From Thiomicrorhabdus arctica DSM 13458 (GTDB taxonomy: Bacteria > Pseudomonadota > Gammaproteobacteria > Thiomicrospirales > Thiomicrospiraceae): 64,000 nucleotides of DNA. Position 1 is the stretch's first letter. Every line of letters starts with the position of its first letter. Positions 1 through 7,488 of the stretch are shown piece after piece. Both the position numbers and the translations under genes were made by a program. The notes below the pieces were generated by a model. The model had not been told where the DNA came from, did not search any database, and saw only the letters and a list, made by a program, of their open reading frames with translations. Location of the stretch: NCBI RefSeq assembly GCF_000381085.1, contig NZ_KB905899.1, forward strand, positions 1,488,001-1,552,000, given 5' to 3'.

Positions 1-109
1 GAGCAAGATGGTTAGGGCGAGTCGTATCGGTATACATCCCAGGGCGTTTGCGCACTGGATCTAACCCGGTTAAGACTTCAATTTCTGAGGCATTGTAGTT
101 TTCACTCAC
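1..109 (-). CDS. parE: DNA topoisomerase IV subunit B, N-terminal fragment
   Basis: Only the first 36 codons are in the window; the gene runs off the left edge. The minus-strand translation begins VSENYNASEIEVLTG and continues into GLDPVRKRPGMYTDTTRPNHLA, the N-terminal ATPase lead-in shared by ParE and GyrB. The form GMYTDTTRPNHLA is typical of ParE, whereas GyrB usually has GMYIGDT. ParE with ParC decatenates daughter chromosomes in the cytoplasm. The start is a GTG at 107-109, supported by an AGGAG ribosome binding site at 118-122 with 8 bases between. It is divergent from pdxH. ParE over GyrB is a strong but not absolute call from so short a piece. Confidence 0.88.
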   Translation of the reverse strand, partial: MSENYNASEIEVLTGLDPVRKRPGMYTDTTRPNHLA

Positions 110-123
110 AGTGAAGACTCCTA

Positions 124-454
124 GTGATAAAATGAGACTATTAAACGAATTTTATTAACTGAGACCTTTGGACGAATCAGGGGCGAGAGAAAAATTAGAT
201 AAAATTTCAGTGATTAAGGCAGAAAACGTAGTTAATAGCGAGCTATTGACAAGTTTTTAAACGCAAAGCAGTGATATTTTAGCCATTTTAATACCCTCAA
301 GGGGTACCTCGTCCGTTTATGATCTCGTGCAAAAGTTTCTAAACTAAGGCAAACCTTTTAACGGGACCAAGGCTGTAGGATCTGAATCTTACCCAAGTTT
401 AAGACTCAAACGGTTGCTCCGTCCAAAGATTTCCTGGAATCATATCATATTATT
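124..454. other. Non-coding gap between divergent parE and pdxH
   Basis: No reading frame or RNA family is recognised in these 331 bases. Two inverted 9-mers, CTTTGGACG at 166-174 and CGTCCAAAG at 420-428, could close a large structured transcript, and a small hairpin lies at 292-306. Both may be chance. Promoters for parE and pdxH must lie here, but no convincing -35/-10 pair was seen. Confidence 0.5.
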
Positions 455-1102
455 ATGCCAAATCGAGATTACCATCAAGAGCGCCGTGAGTATCAGTATT
501 CAGGCCTAAGCAGAGAGCAATTACAAGCGTCTCCTTTTAGCCAATTCACCCAATGGATGGATGAAGCCATGCAAGCGACGGTTAAAGATCCAACGGCTAT
601 GTCAGTGGCCACAGTAGACGCCAACGGGCAACCTCACAGCCGTATTGTTCTACTCAAAGAGTTCAATCACAATGGCTTCGTTTTCTACACGCATTATGAA
701 AGCGATAAAGGTCAACAAATTATCGACAATCCTAAAGCCGCGTTGTTGTTCTTTTGGCCTGAACTGGATCGACAAATTCGTATCGAAGGTGTCTTAAGCA
801 AAACGTCTTTAACGGAGTCTGAAACTTACTTCCACACTCGACCTAAGGATAGCCAATTAGCCGCCTATACTTCATCACAGAGTCATGAAGTGACCAGTCG
901 TCTTGCACTGGAAATGGCTTTTGCCGAGAATGCTGAACGCTTTGCCAATAGTAAAGTGCCGCATCCCACCCATTGGGGAGGTTATCGTTTAACGGCGCAT
1001 AAATTTGAATTTTGGCAAGGCCGACCGAATCGGCTACATGACCGTTTTAGCTATAGCCTAGAGACAGAAGACTCCTGGCATACGGCTCGTTTATCTCCTT
1101 AA
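455..1102 (+). CDS. pdxH: Pyridoxamine 5'-phosphate oxidase
   Basis: PdxH oxidises pyridoxine or pyridoxamine 5'-phosphate to pyridoxal 5'-phosphate with FMN and oxygen, the last step of vitamin B6 synthesis and salvage, in the cytoplasm. The 215 residues match the family length (about 218 in E. coli). The FMN-binding split barrel shows SRIVLLKEF near residue 65, GFVFYTHYESDKG near 75-90, and the C-terminal signature FWQGRPNRLHDRFSY near 185-200. The chosen ATG gives the usual N-terminus RREY...GL, although no strong Shine-Dalgarno sequence precedes it. ung follows after 14 bases, so the two are probably cotranscribed. Confidence 0.96.
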   Translation: MPNRDYHQERREYQYSGLSREQLQASPFSQFTQWMDEAMQATVKDPTAMSVATVDANGQPHSRIVLLKEFNHNGFVFYTHYESDKGQQIIDNPKAALLFFWPELDRQIRIEGVLSKTSLTESETYFHTRPKDSQLAAYTSSQSHEVTSRLALEMAFAENAERFANSKVPHPTHWGGYRLTAHKFEFWQGRPNRLHDRFSYSLETEDSWHTARLSP

Positions 1103-1116
1103 AGCGTGGGTACTCT

Positions 1117-1791
1117 ATGAATTTACCCAATGAATGGCAGTCGGTTTTAGAAAACGAACTGCAACAGCCCTATATGCAAAGCTTGCAACAATTTCTAACC
1201 GTGCAACAGCAACAAGGCAAAATAATTTTACCGCCAGAAAATTGTTGGTTTAATGCTTTACAGAGCACCGCCCTCAAAGATATTAAAGTGGTGATTTTAG
1301 GCCAAGACCCTTATCCAACTATGGGGCATGCGCACGGCTTATGTTTTTCAGTACTGCCAGAGGTCAACCCTCTGCCCAAATCTTTACTGAATATCAATAA
1401 AGAGTTACTCACCGATATTCAGGTCGACAATCGCCATACCGGGTTTTTACAACCTTGGGCGCAACAAGGTGTCTTACTCCTCAATGCGGTATTAACCGTT
1501 GAAGCGGGTCAAGCCAACGCTCATCAAAACAAGGGGTGGGAAAGGTTTACCGATGCCATCATTCAAGCGGTTAATACTCAGCGCAAGCATTGTGTGTTTA
1601 TTTTGTGGGGCGCGTATGCCCAGAAAAAAGGCAAAATCATAGACCGTAATCGGCATTTAGTCATTGAAAGCCCGCACCCCTCACCGCTTTCCGCATATCG
1701 TGGTTTTTTTGGCAGTCGGCCTTTTTCGCAAACCAATGCCTATCTTATGACACACTCAAAAGCACCCATTGATTGGCAACTTCCTCGCTAA
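1117..1791 (+). CDS. ung: Uracil-DNA glycosylase, family 1
   Basis: Ung removes uracil from DNA to begin base excision repair. The water-activating loop GQDPYP is at 62-67 with catalytic Asp64. The minor-groove loop HPSPLS begins at His187, matching the E. coli numbering, and LLLNAVLTVE is at 120-129. At 224 residues it is full length for the family (229 in E. coli). It follows pdxH closely and probably shares its transcript. The ribosome binding site is weak. Confidence 0.97.
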   Translation: MNLPNEWQSVLENELQQPYMQSLQQFLTVQQQQGKIILPPENCWFNALQSTALKDIKVVILGQDPYPTMGHAHGLCFSVLPEVNPLPKSLLNINKELLTDIQVDNRHTGFLQPWAQQGVLLLNAVLTVEAGQANAHQNKGWERFTDAIIQAVNTQRKHCVFILWGAYAQKKGKIIDRNRHLVIESPHPSPLSAYRGFFGSRPFSQTNAYLMTHSKAPIDWQLPR

Positions 1792-1984
1792 TTTAGCGGT
1801 GCGTCTCATATTCACTTCCCTAGTTTTGGTTCTACGCACAAGTTACTGTTATCAAGACATATCAAATTCGTTTATGGACACATGGAAAACTTGAGCGACT
1901 AAAAGCATAAGAATGATAGCGACACCCCCTTTATTATCGTATGATGCGGCTAATAAATTAATGTTATCGCGAGGTAAACAGGAA

Positions 1985-3745
1985 ATGGTTTCACTGAAAA
2001 CGGTTTGGAGCAAAACCAAAATTACGACCTTAAGCTACTTGCTATTAATCATGATGGTTTTTGCGGGGGTATTCTTCGTTTCCGCCTTTATGCTGGTTGA
2101 ATCAAACACACAAACACTGCTCGATGAATGGCAAACCATGCAAGCGTTGGTAGAGACGAGCCAAGCACAGCAATTTCACTCTCTAATCGTAGCAACCAAC
2201 CAACTTATTGAGATATTTATTGTCGCCGTGGTGATTGCCGTTCTACTGTTTATAACCCTGATGTATTTTACCCTCATTGGTAAAATCGCCCGACCACTAC
2301 AATCCATGCAAAATGGAATTGAAGAGATCACCCATAGTAATGATTTTTCCAAAACCTTAAATGCCTTACACTCTGATGAAGTGGGCAGTGTAATCAATAG
2401 TTTTAACAAGCTGACAGGTAATTTAAAAAGCGTCTTTGATGAAACGAATGCCAAGCTAAGCTTAGTCGCCAATGGCGAGTTTAACCAAAAAATAGAGATT
2501 GATGTCCACGGTGATTTAGCGGATTTTAGAGATAATGTGAACTCTTCAATTGAGAGTGTTTCCATTACCATGGCCTCTCTGGACGCCACTATGCAAGCAC
2601 TGGCTGCTGGAGATTTCTCAGCGCGAATGGACCAACGTGTGCGAGGAGATCTTAAATCGACCGTCGACAATGCCATGCAGAGTATGGATGACATTATTGA
2701 TGACATTAACGTGGTCATGGAAGATGTTACTAACTGCAGTTTCGACCGCAGGGTCACTGTCTCGGCCTCTGGTCGCTTTAATGATCTAAAGCGCTATATC
2801 AATGGTGCGCTTGAATCCTTAGAGACAGGCTTAGGCGCGATTAACATCGCCATTGAACATCTCTCTAACCAAAATTTACAGCATCAAATCAGCGGTGATT
2901 TTCTAGGGGAAATGAACCTACTGAAAAACCAACTAAACGGCACTTCTAGCCAACTCAATCAAACCATGCAAACCGTGATTAATACTGCAATGCAGGTGAC
3001 GAATGGAATAGAAGAAATCTCTGCTGGGAATGCCTCATTGTCACAACGCACGCAACAACAAGCCGCGTCCATTGAACAGACGGCTTCAGCGATGGAAGAG
3101 ATGACGGCTGCAATTCAAGAAACGGCACAAAATGCGAAGGATGCAAATCAGTTAAGCGAAGAAACTCAAGCCATTGCGCAAGAAGGCGCTCAGGTCATGG
3201 AAAAAACCGTCAGCTCCATGCAGGATATTCAAAACTCCAGTTTGCGAATCAGTGAAATCGTCAGCATGATTGACAGCATCGCTTTCCAAACCAACTTGCT
3301 GGCTTTAAACGCTGCGGTAGAAGCGGCTCGAGCCGGTGAACAGGGACGTGGTTTTGCCGTGGTGGCTGCTGAAGTACGCAACCTTGCCCAAAAATCAGCC
3401 GACTCGGCCAAGCAGATTAGAGATTTGATTGATGTCGTGGTGACTCAAGTCAACCACGGTTCCGATCAATTGAACCGTACCAATGAAACGTTTGAAAAAA
3501 TTCACTTGAGTGTTCAAACCGTCAATGAGATTGTTGGCAGTATCTCGCACAGTACTATAGAACAATCCCAAGGTATTCAGCAGATGAACCAAAACATTTC
3601 TGAACTTGATCAAGGCATTCAACAGAACACCCTACTGGTCGAGCAGACCAGTGTTCAATCCGTTAAGTTGTTGGAACTGTCGCAAACGTTACAATGTGAA
3701 GTGGGGCTTTTCAAAGTCACTGACCGTAAACAACTGTCAAGCTGA
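1985..3745 (+). CDS. Methyl-accepting chemotaxis protein with stacked HAMP domains
   Basis: This is a membrane chemoreceptor of about 586 residues. Two membrane segments (about 14-37 and 74-96) enclose only some 35 periplasmic residues, so there is no room for a normal periplasmic ligand domain. A canonical HAMP after TM2 is followed by further HAMP-like repeats (each with a G-x-F or G-D-F/L element) to about residue 320. The conserved signalling hairpin is at about 432-468 ([20 protein letters not shown], then GRGFAVVA). No CheR/CheB-docking pentapeptide is seen at the C-terminus. The frame is open from an ATG at 1913, but GAGG lies about 10 bases before the ATG at 1985 and none precedes 1913, so 1985 is preferred. 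It converges on the stator-like operon 31 bases away. The signal sensed is unknown. Confidence 0.9.
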   Translation: MVSLKTVWSKTKITTLSYLLLIMMVFAGVFFVSAFMLVESNTQTLLDEWQTMQALVETSQAQQFHSLIVATNQLIEIFIVAVVIAVLLFITLMYFTLIGKIARPLQSMQNGIEEITHSNDFSKTLNALHSDEVGSVINSFNKLTGNLKSVFDETNAKLSLVANGEFNQKIEIDVHGDLADFRDNVNSSIESVSITMASLDATMQALAAGDFSARMDQRVRGDLKSTVDNAMQSMDDIIDDINVVMEDVTNCSFDRRVTVSASGRFNDLKRYINGALESLETGLGAINIAIEHLSNQNLQHQISGDFLGEMNLLKNQLNGTSSQLNQTMQTVINTAMQVTNGIEEISAGNASLSQRTQQQAASIEQTASAMEEMTAAIQETAQNAKDANQLSEETQAIAQEGAQVMEKTVSSMQDIQNSSLRISEIVSMIDSIAFQTNLLALNAAVEAARAGEQGRGFAVVAAEVRNLAQKSADSAKQIRDLIDVVVTQVNHGSDQLNRTNETFEKIHLSVQTVNEIVGSISHSTIEQSQGIQQMNQNISELDQGIQQNTLLVEQTSVQSVKLLELSQTLQCEVGLFKVTDRKQLSS

Positions 3746-3776
3746 TCCACTCTAACACCATCAACAAACATGCAAT

Positions 3777-4460
3777 TTACTCACCCAAGTGCTCTTGAAA
3801 ACGGGCGCTAATCAAAACCTCAACCCGTCTATTTAGATCTTTGCCTGCTGAACCTTCATTGGAAGCCATTGGCTGAAACTCACCATAACCCGAAACTGAA
3901 AATAGACTGGCAGGCAATGCACTGGCACTAAAGAGCTCCTGCATCACCGCTTGCGCTCGCAAAGTACTTAAAAACCAATTGTTGCGCAGTGAAGATCTTG
4001 GATCAATTGAATCATTATCCGTATGACCTTCAACCGTGACTTCTGCTAACCACTCATACCCTTCAGCTTTTGCTTGTTGAATAACCTCTATACTCTCTGC
4101 ATCCTGCTCAATCTCCAGTATCGGAATCTTCGGTAATAATTGACCAATCACTCGAAGCTCTGAGGAAAGTTGCTCAGAGGGCACAAAACCACCACTCTGA
4201 AAGGCATTCGCATGATTAATGGTAAGCAATATACCGTTGGCATTACGGGTCGCCTTCACGACCGTCAAATGTTTATGTTTAATTTCATTCTGCAAGAAGA
4301 CATACGACTCTGTCACCTGATTATCGACCCAAACCTGAATTTTTGAAACCTCACTTTTATTAATAACTATCATCATAATAAAAAAGGTAATCAGTAAGGT
4401 CATAACGTCCCCAAAAGCCAATAGCCAGGCACTTTTTGCTCTCTCAGCGGCGACATTCAT
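3777..4460 (-). CDS. MotB-like stator protein with proton-carrying Asp
   Basis: A 227-residue inner-membrane protein: a short cytoplasmic start, one membrane helix (about 12-33) and a C-terminal OmpA/MotB peptidoglycan-binding domain. The helix reads WLLAFGDVMTLLITFF; Asp18 aligns with the essential proton-carrying Asp of MotB (Asp32 in E. coli). The OmpA domain has VEGHTD and the closing NRRVEV motif. The start ATG overlaps the stop of the upstream paralogue by four bases, so translation is probably coupled. It is the last gene of motA-like/motB-like/motB-like. It is probably a stator B subunit; the machine it drives is unknown, because no flagellar gene is in the window. Confidence 0.85.
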   Translation of the reverse strand: MNVAAERAKSAWLLAFGDVMTLLITFFIMMIVINKSEVSKIQVWVDNQVTESYVFLQNEIKHKHLTVVKATRNANGILLTINHANAFQSGGFVPSEQLSSELRVIGQLLPKIPILEIEQDAESIEVIQQAKAEGYEWLAEVTVEGHTDNDSIDPRSSLRNNWFLSTLRAQAVMQELFSASALPASLFSVSGYGEFQPMASNEGSAGKDLNRRVEVLISARFQEHLGE

Positions 4461-5293
4461 AACAGGCTTTCGCCTGACATAGTTTCTGAATGATGTTTGG
4501 CGGTGGTAATGGATGCCGTTTTCTTAGAAGGTTTTGCCTTAACTTGCGGCAGTAGATAGATTTCGACCCGTCGATTCTCAGCGGCTGTAGTATCTTCACT
4601 CAGATGATGAAAACTCCCATAACCGGACATCGCAAATTGTGATTCGGCAATACCGGTATATAACCTCAACAGTTTCATCATGGCATAGGCTCTATAGGTG
4701 CTGAGCTCAACATTATTTTTAAAGAGGGCTGTTGGTGCCAAAGGCTGAGAGTCAGTATGACCTTCAACCCGAATCAATAACGACACATTCATCCCTACAC
4801 CTTCAATGCCTTTCACTAGCTTCTGATGTCTTTGGGTAAAGGTGTCTAGTGATAGGCTTTGCAGTAATCCAGATAACTTCCTAATATAGGGTAGATAAAG
4901 CGGATTGACCTGCGCTCGGGCGGATGTAAACAGAGACTGATTCGGGATCGTTTGTGGATTTATGGTCAGACGCACACCATTGCTCAATGTATTTTCCACC
5001 GTTAACCAACCCAAACCCTGTTGTTGAGTTTGGTAGATTGTCTCTTGATAAAGCTGGTTAACTAATTTTTGATAATTGCGTTTGGGTGTCGAACTTTCCA
5101 GCTCAACTTGGGTGATGATTAGGATAAAAAATGCCAACAGTGAGGTAAATAGGCCTATATAGGTTAACAACCAAATACGGGAGGCTTTAATGTGTTTGAT
5201 TTGAAGTGCTTCAGAATTGACCAGGCCTGGTGACTTTGAAAAGTCCCCTTTTCCAGTTGACTTATTTAACACAGAGAGCAGTAGGAACGACAT
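4457..5293 (-). CDS. MotB/OmpA-like paralogue lacking the proton-carrying Asp
   Basis: A 278-residue protein with about 38 cytoplasmic residues, one membrane helix (about 40-61) and an OmpA-like C-terminal domain with VEGHTD and NRRVEIY. Its helix WLLTYIGLFTSLLAFF aligns without gaps to that of the neighbouring MotB-like protein, but Gly47 stands where that protein has Asp18. On family knowledge such a helix should not carry protons. The start ATG has a clear GGAG eight bases upstream. It sits between the MotA-like gene (17-base gap) and the other MotB-like gene (4-base overlap). It may form a mixed B dimer, anchor the complex to peptidoglycan, or be a structural partner. Confidence 0.8.
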   Translation of the reverse strand: MSFLLLSVLNKSTGKGDFSKSPGLVNSEALQIKHIKASRIWLLTYIGLFTSLLAFFILIITQVELESSTPKRNYQKLVNQLYQETIYQTQQQGLGWLTVENTLSNGVRLTINPQTIPNQSLFTSARAQVNPLYLPYIRKLSGLLQSLSLDTFTQRHQKLVKGIEGVGMNVSLLIRVEGHTDSQPLAPTALFKNNVELSTYRAYAMMKLLRLYTGIAESQFAMSGYGSFHHLSEDTTAAENRRVEIYLLPQVKAKPSKKTASITTAKHHSETMSGESLL

Positions 5294-5310
5294 ATTAAGA
5301 GCTCCTTAAA

Positions 5311-6135
5311 TTATCGAAGAGACTCTAGTTTGAGTTTGGTTTTCTTATTCACATAGGCCATTAATTGCTCTTTCATCAATAGGGTGGATTCTGATTTTTT
5401 AAGAGCAAGCACTCCATGAATAATAATTTCATTACGTAGTACTTCAGCCTCAGACAACACTTTCAACTTACCGGCAATCGGCATAAATAAAAAGGTGGAA
5501 AACAGCACACCATAAAAAGTCGTCACCAAAGCCAGACCCATACCGTTTAAAAGACTGCCTAACATATCTTGAGAAGCACCATTATCGTAAGGCGAACTCG
5601 CCCCAGCCACCTGTGTTGTCATCATGATAATCAAGCCCATCACCGTCCCCATCATGCCAAATGCAGGTGCGTAAGAAGCCATATTACTATAGACCTCTTG
5701 GCAACTTAGGTGACGTAAGCGCATGTTAATAACGCGATTCTCTAAACTTTGCTTGAGGACATCTCTATCCTGATAAGAGAGCATCTCAGTGAGTGAAAAT
5801 CTAAAAAAATTATCTTCAATTGAATCAATTTCGTTTTCAATCCCAAGTAAACCTTTTTGTTTAGAAAGATGACTAAGACGAACCAAGGTTTCAATGATAT
5901 CACTATGGGTGGCGGGTTCCGAAGTGAATACTTTTGAGAAACCTCTGAAAATACAGCCGACCTGGTTAAGTGGGTAATTGATAAAAATAGCGGCAAACGT
6001 CCCCCCCAACACTAATGCCAATCCTTGCCAGTTCAAAAATGCACTGATAAATTGACCCTGCTGATAGTCGATCATGCTCAATATTAGAATGACGGAACCT
6101 ATAATCAATCCCAGGATGGTGGCAAGTTTACTCAT
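5311..6135 (-). CDS. MotA/TolQ/ExbB-family stator channel protein
   Basis: A 274-residue inner-membrane protein with four predicted membrane segments (about 4-22, 32-52, 150-175 and 195-218) and a large cytoplasmic loop between the second and third, the MotA/PomA topology. The third segment has the MotA signature APAFGMMGTVMGLI, and the fourth ends with the conserved Pro in FLFMPIAGKL. AGGAAA precedes the ATG. It is the first gene of an operon with two MotB-like genes. MotA and MotB form an ion-driven rotary stator, so this is an ion-channel subunit. Whether it serves a flagellum or another machine is not shown. Confidence 0.88.
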   Translation of the reverse strand: MSKLATILGLIIGSVILILSMIDYQQGQFISAFLNWQGLALVLGGTFAAIFINYPLNQVGCIFRGFSKVFTSEPATHSDIIETLVRLSHLSKQKGLLGIENEIDSIEDNFFRFSLTEMLSYQDRDVLKQSLENRVINMRLRHLSCQEVYSNMASYAPAFGMMGTVMGLIIMMTTQVAGASSPYDNGASQDMLGSLLNGMGLALVTTFYGVLFSTFLFMPIAGKLKVLSEAEVLRNEIIIHGVLALKKSESTLLMKEQLMAYVNKKTKLKLESLR

Positions 6136-6159
6136 TTGTTTCCTAGTTAATTAGTCTCC

Positions 6160-6879
6160 TCACCCGTTTTTATGCTCTAAGTGAGTAACTAACCAATTTT
6201 CTATCTTCTGATTGACTTCTGATGCCGACATTTCTGCCACGTCTAAAGGCGGATTAATATAAACCTGTACGACACCAGGACGTTTTATAAAACTGTTTTT
6301 CGGCCAAAACTCTCCGGCATTATGCGTCACGACATAAACAGGCGCTTTGGCTTTGATGGCTAACATAGCACCACCAATGTTAATTTTGCCTAACTTTCCA
6401 GGTGGCATACGCGTGCCTTCTGGAAAAAGCACCACCCAATCACCTCGGACCAATCGTTCTGTCCCTTCCGTCACCAGTTGGTTCAAGGCTTTTCGGCCCG
6501 CTCCACGATCAATTGCAATTGGGTTTAATAACGCCATACCCCAACCAAAAAAAGGAATCTTGAGTAATTCTCTTTTTAGCACATAGGCTTGTATAGGGAA
6601 TATCTCCTGAAAAGCCAGGGTCTCCCAAGCTGATTCATGTCTAGCAAGGATTAAGCCAGCTCGTTCAGGGTTAATGTATTCCTTTCCATGTACCACATAA
6701 GACACGCCACATGTCCAGCGTAACCAAAGCAGACAAAAACGGGCCCAATAATGCATGAATTGATAGCGAGCTTTAAAGGAAAAGGGTCTGGTTAACTGAC
6801 CCAAGACCGAAAATAAAATTAATGTGATACCCTGCCCCAAAGCGAAAAGAACCGAACGTAAGAACCAAATAAATTTCAT
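6160..6879 (-). CDS. plsC: 1-acyl-sn-glycerol-3-phosphate acyltransferase
   Basis: PlsC acylates lysophosphatidic acid to phosphatidic acid at the inner membrane. The 239-residue protein has a hydrophobic N-terminus, the catalytic block RHESAWE (His-x4-Glu, an accepted variant of HX4D) near residue 80, and the second block FPEGTRMPPG near 153. Its ATG overlaps the gmhB stop by four bases. The gene order glyQ-glyS-gmhB-plsC is conserved in many Gammaproteobacteria, so this is probably the housekeeping copy or a close paralogue of it. Confidence 0.9.
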   Translation of the reverse strand: MKFIWFLRSVLFALGQGITLILFSVLGQLTRPFSFKARYQFMHYWARFCLLWLRWTCGVSYVVHGKEYINPERAGLILARHESAWETLAFQEIFPIQAYVLKRELLKIPFFGWGMALLNPIAIDRGAGRKALNQLVTEGTERLVRGDWVVLFPEGTRMPPGKLGKINIGGAMLAIKAKAPVYVVTHNAGEFWPKNSFIKRPGVVQVYINPPLDVAEMSASEVNQKIENWLVTHLEHKNG

Positions 6880-7409
6880 TTTAAAAGCGCCTCCACAACG
6901 GCTTGTAAGTTTTCATAGACTGCGACATTATCCAAAATAGCATCCTGGCTTGCCAAAGTACGTTGACCTTTGCCACTCTTGACTAAAATAGGCCGCATCT
7001 GTTTCGCGAGTGCTACCTTTACGTCTGCCAGTGTATCACCGACCAAAATACACCCCATAAGCGACAGATCAAACCGTTGCTCAATTGCGGTCAACATACC
7101 CGTACCGGGTTTACGTGAGGGCGAGTTATCCTTTGTAAGATAAGGAGAGTAGCTGATCCAGTCTACACCCGAACCGCCGACTAGATTTTGTAACTTTTGA
7201 TGCATTTCACTGAGGATTTGCCGTGAATAATAGCCACGCTGAATGCCTGACTGGTTGGTGGCAATCGCCACTAGCCAACCGGCGGCCTTCAAACGTTGAA
7301 TCGCTTCAATACTGCCGGCTACCGGCAACCACTCATCGGCCGATTTAATGTAAGCATCGGAGTCTTCATTAATCACTCCATCACGATCCAATACAATAAT
7401 ATTTTGCAT
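6876..7409 (-). CDS. gmhB: D-glycero-beta-D-manno-heptose 1,7-bisphosphate 7-phosphatase, zinc ligands absent
   Basis: GmhB is a HAD-family phosphatase of ADP-heptose synthesis for lipopolysaccharide. From the ATG at 7407-7409 it has 177 residues. The frame extends upstream to a TTG, but the ATG gives the normal start MQNIIVLDRDGVIN with the nucleophile motif DRDGV. ATNQSGI, KPGTGM and GDTLADV mark the other HAD motifs. The zinc loop of typical GmhB proteins (Cys-x-His ... Cys-x-Cys before RKP) reads SPYLTKDNSPSRKP here, with no Cys or His. Gene order with glyQS and plsC supports the assignment. The missing zinc site is the one oddity. Confidence 0.87.
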   Translation of the reverse strand: MQNIIVLDRDGVINEDSDAYIKSADEWLPVAGSIEAIQRLKAAGWLVAIATNQSGIQRGYYSRQILSEMHQKLQNLVGGSGVDWISYSPYLTKDNSPSRKPGTGMLTAIEQRFDLSLMGCILVGDTLADVKVALAKQMRPILVKSGKGQRTLASQDAILDNVAVYENLQAVVEALLK

Positions 7410-7431
7410 GCTTTCTATCTCACATATACAC

Positions 7432-7455
7432 AAATTCCCGCAACGGCGGGAATTT
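7432..7455 (-). terminator. Inverted repeat downstream of glyS, possible terminator
   Basis: Perfect 10-base arms AAATTCCCGC and GCGGGAATTT flank a 4-base loop. It lies 33 bases past the glyS stop, just before gmhB. The stem ends in TTT but no longer T-run follows, so it may act as a weak terminator or mRNA end-stabiliser rather than a full stop. Confidence 0.5.
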
Positions 7456-7488
7456 GTCGTCTAAAACTATCCACTCTTCAACAGACAG

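Noticed and set aside
3777-6135. Zorya (ZorAB) anti-phage system
   Set aside because: ZorA is MotA-like and ZorB is MotB-like, but the long ZorA tail and the ZorC/ZorD/ZorE effector genes are absent, and there are two B-type proteins.
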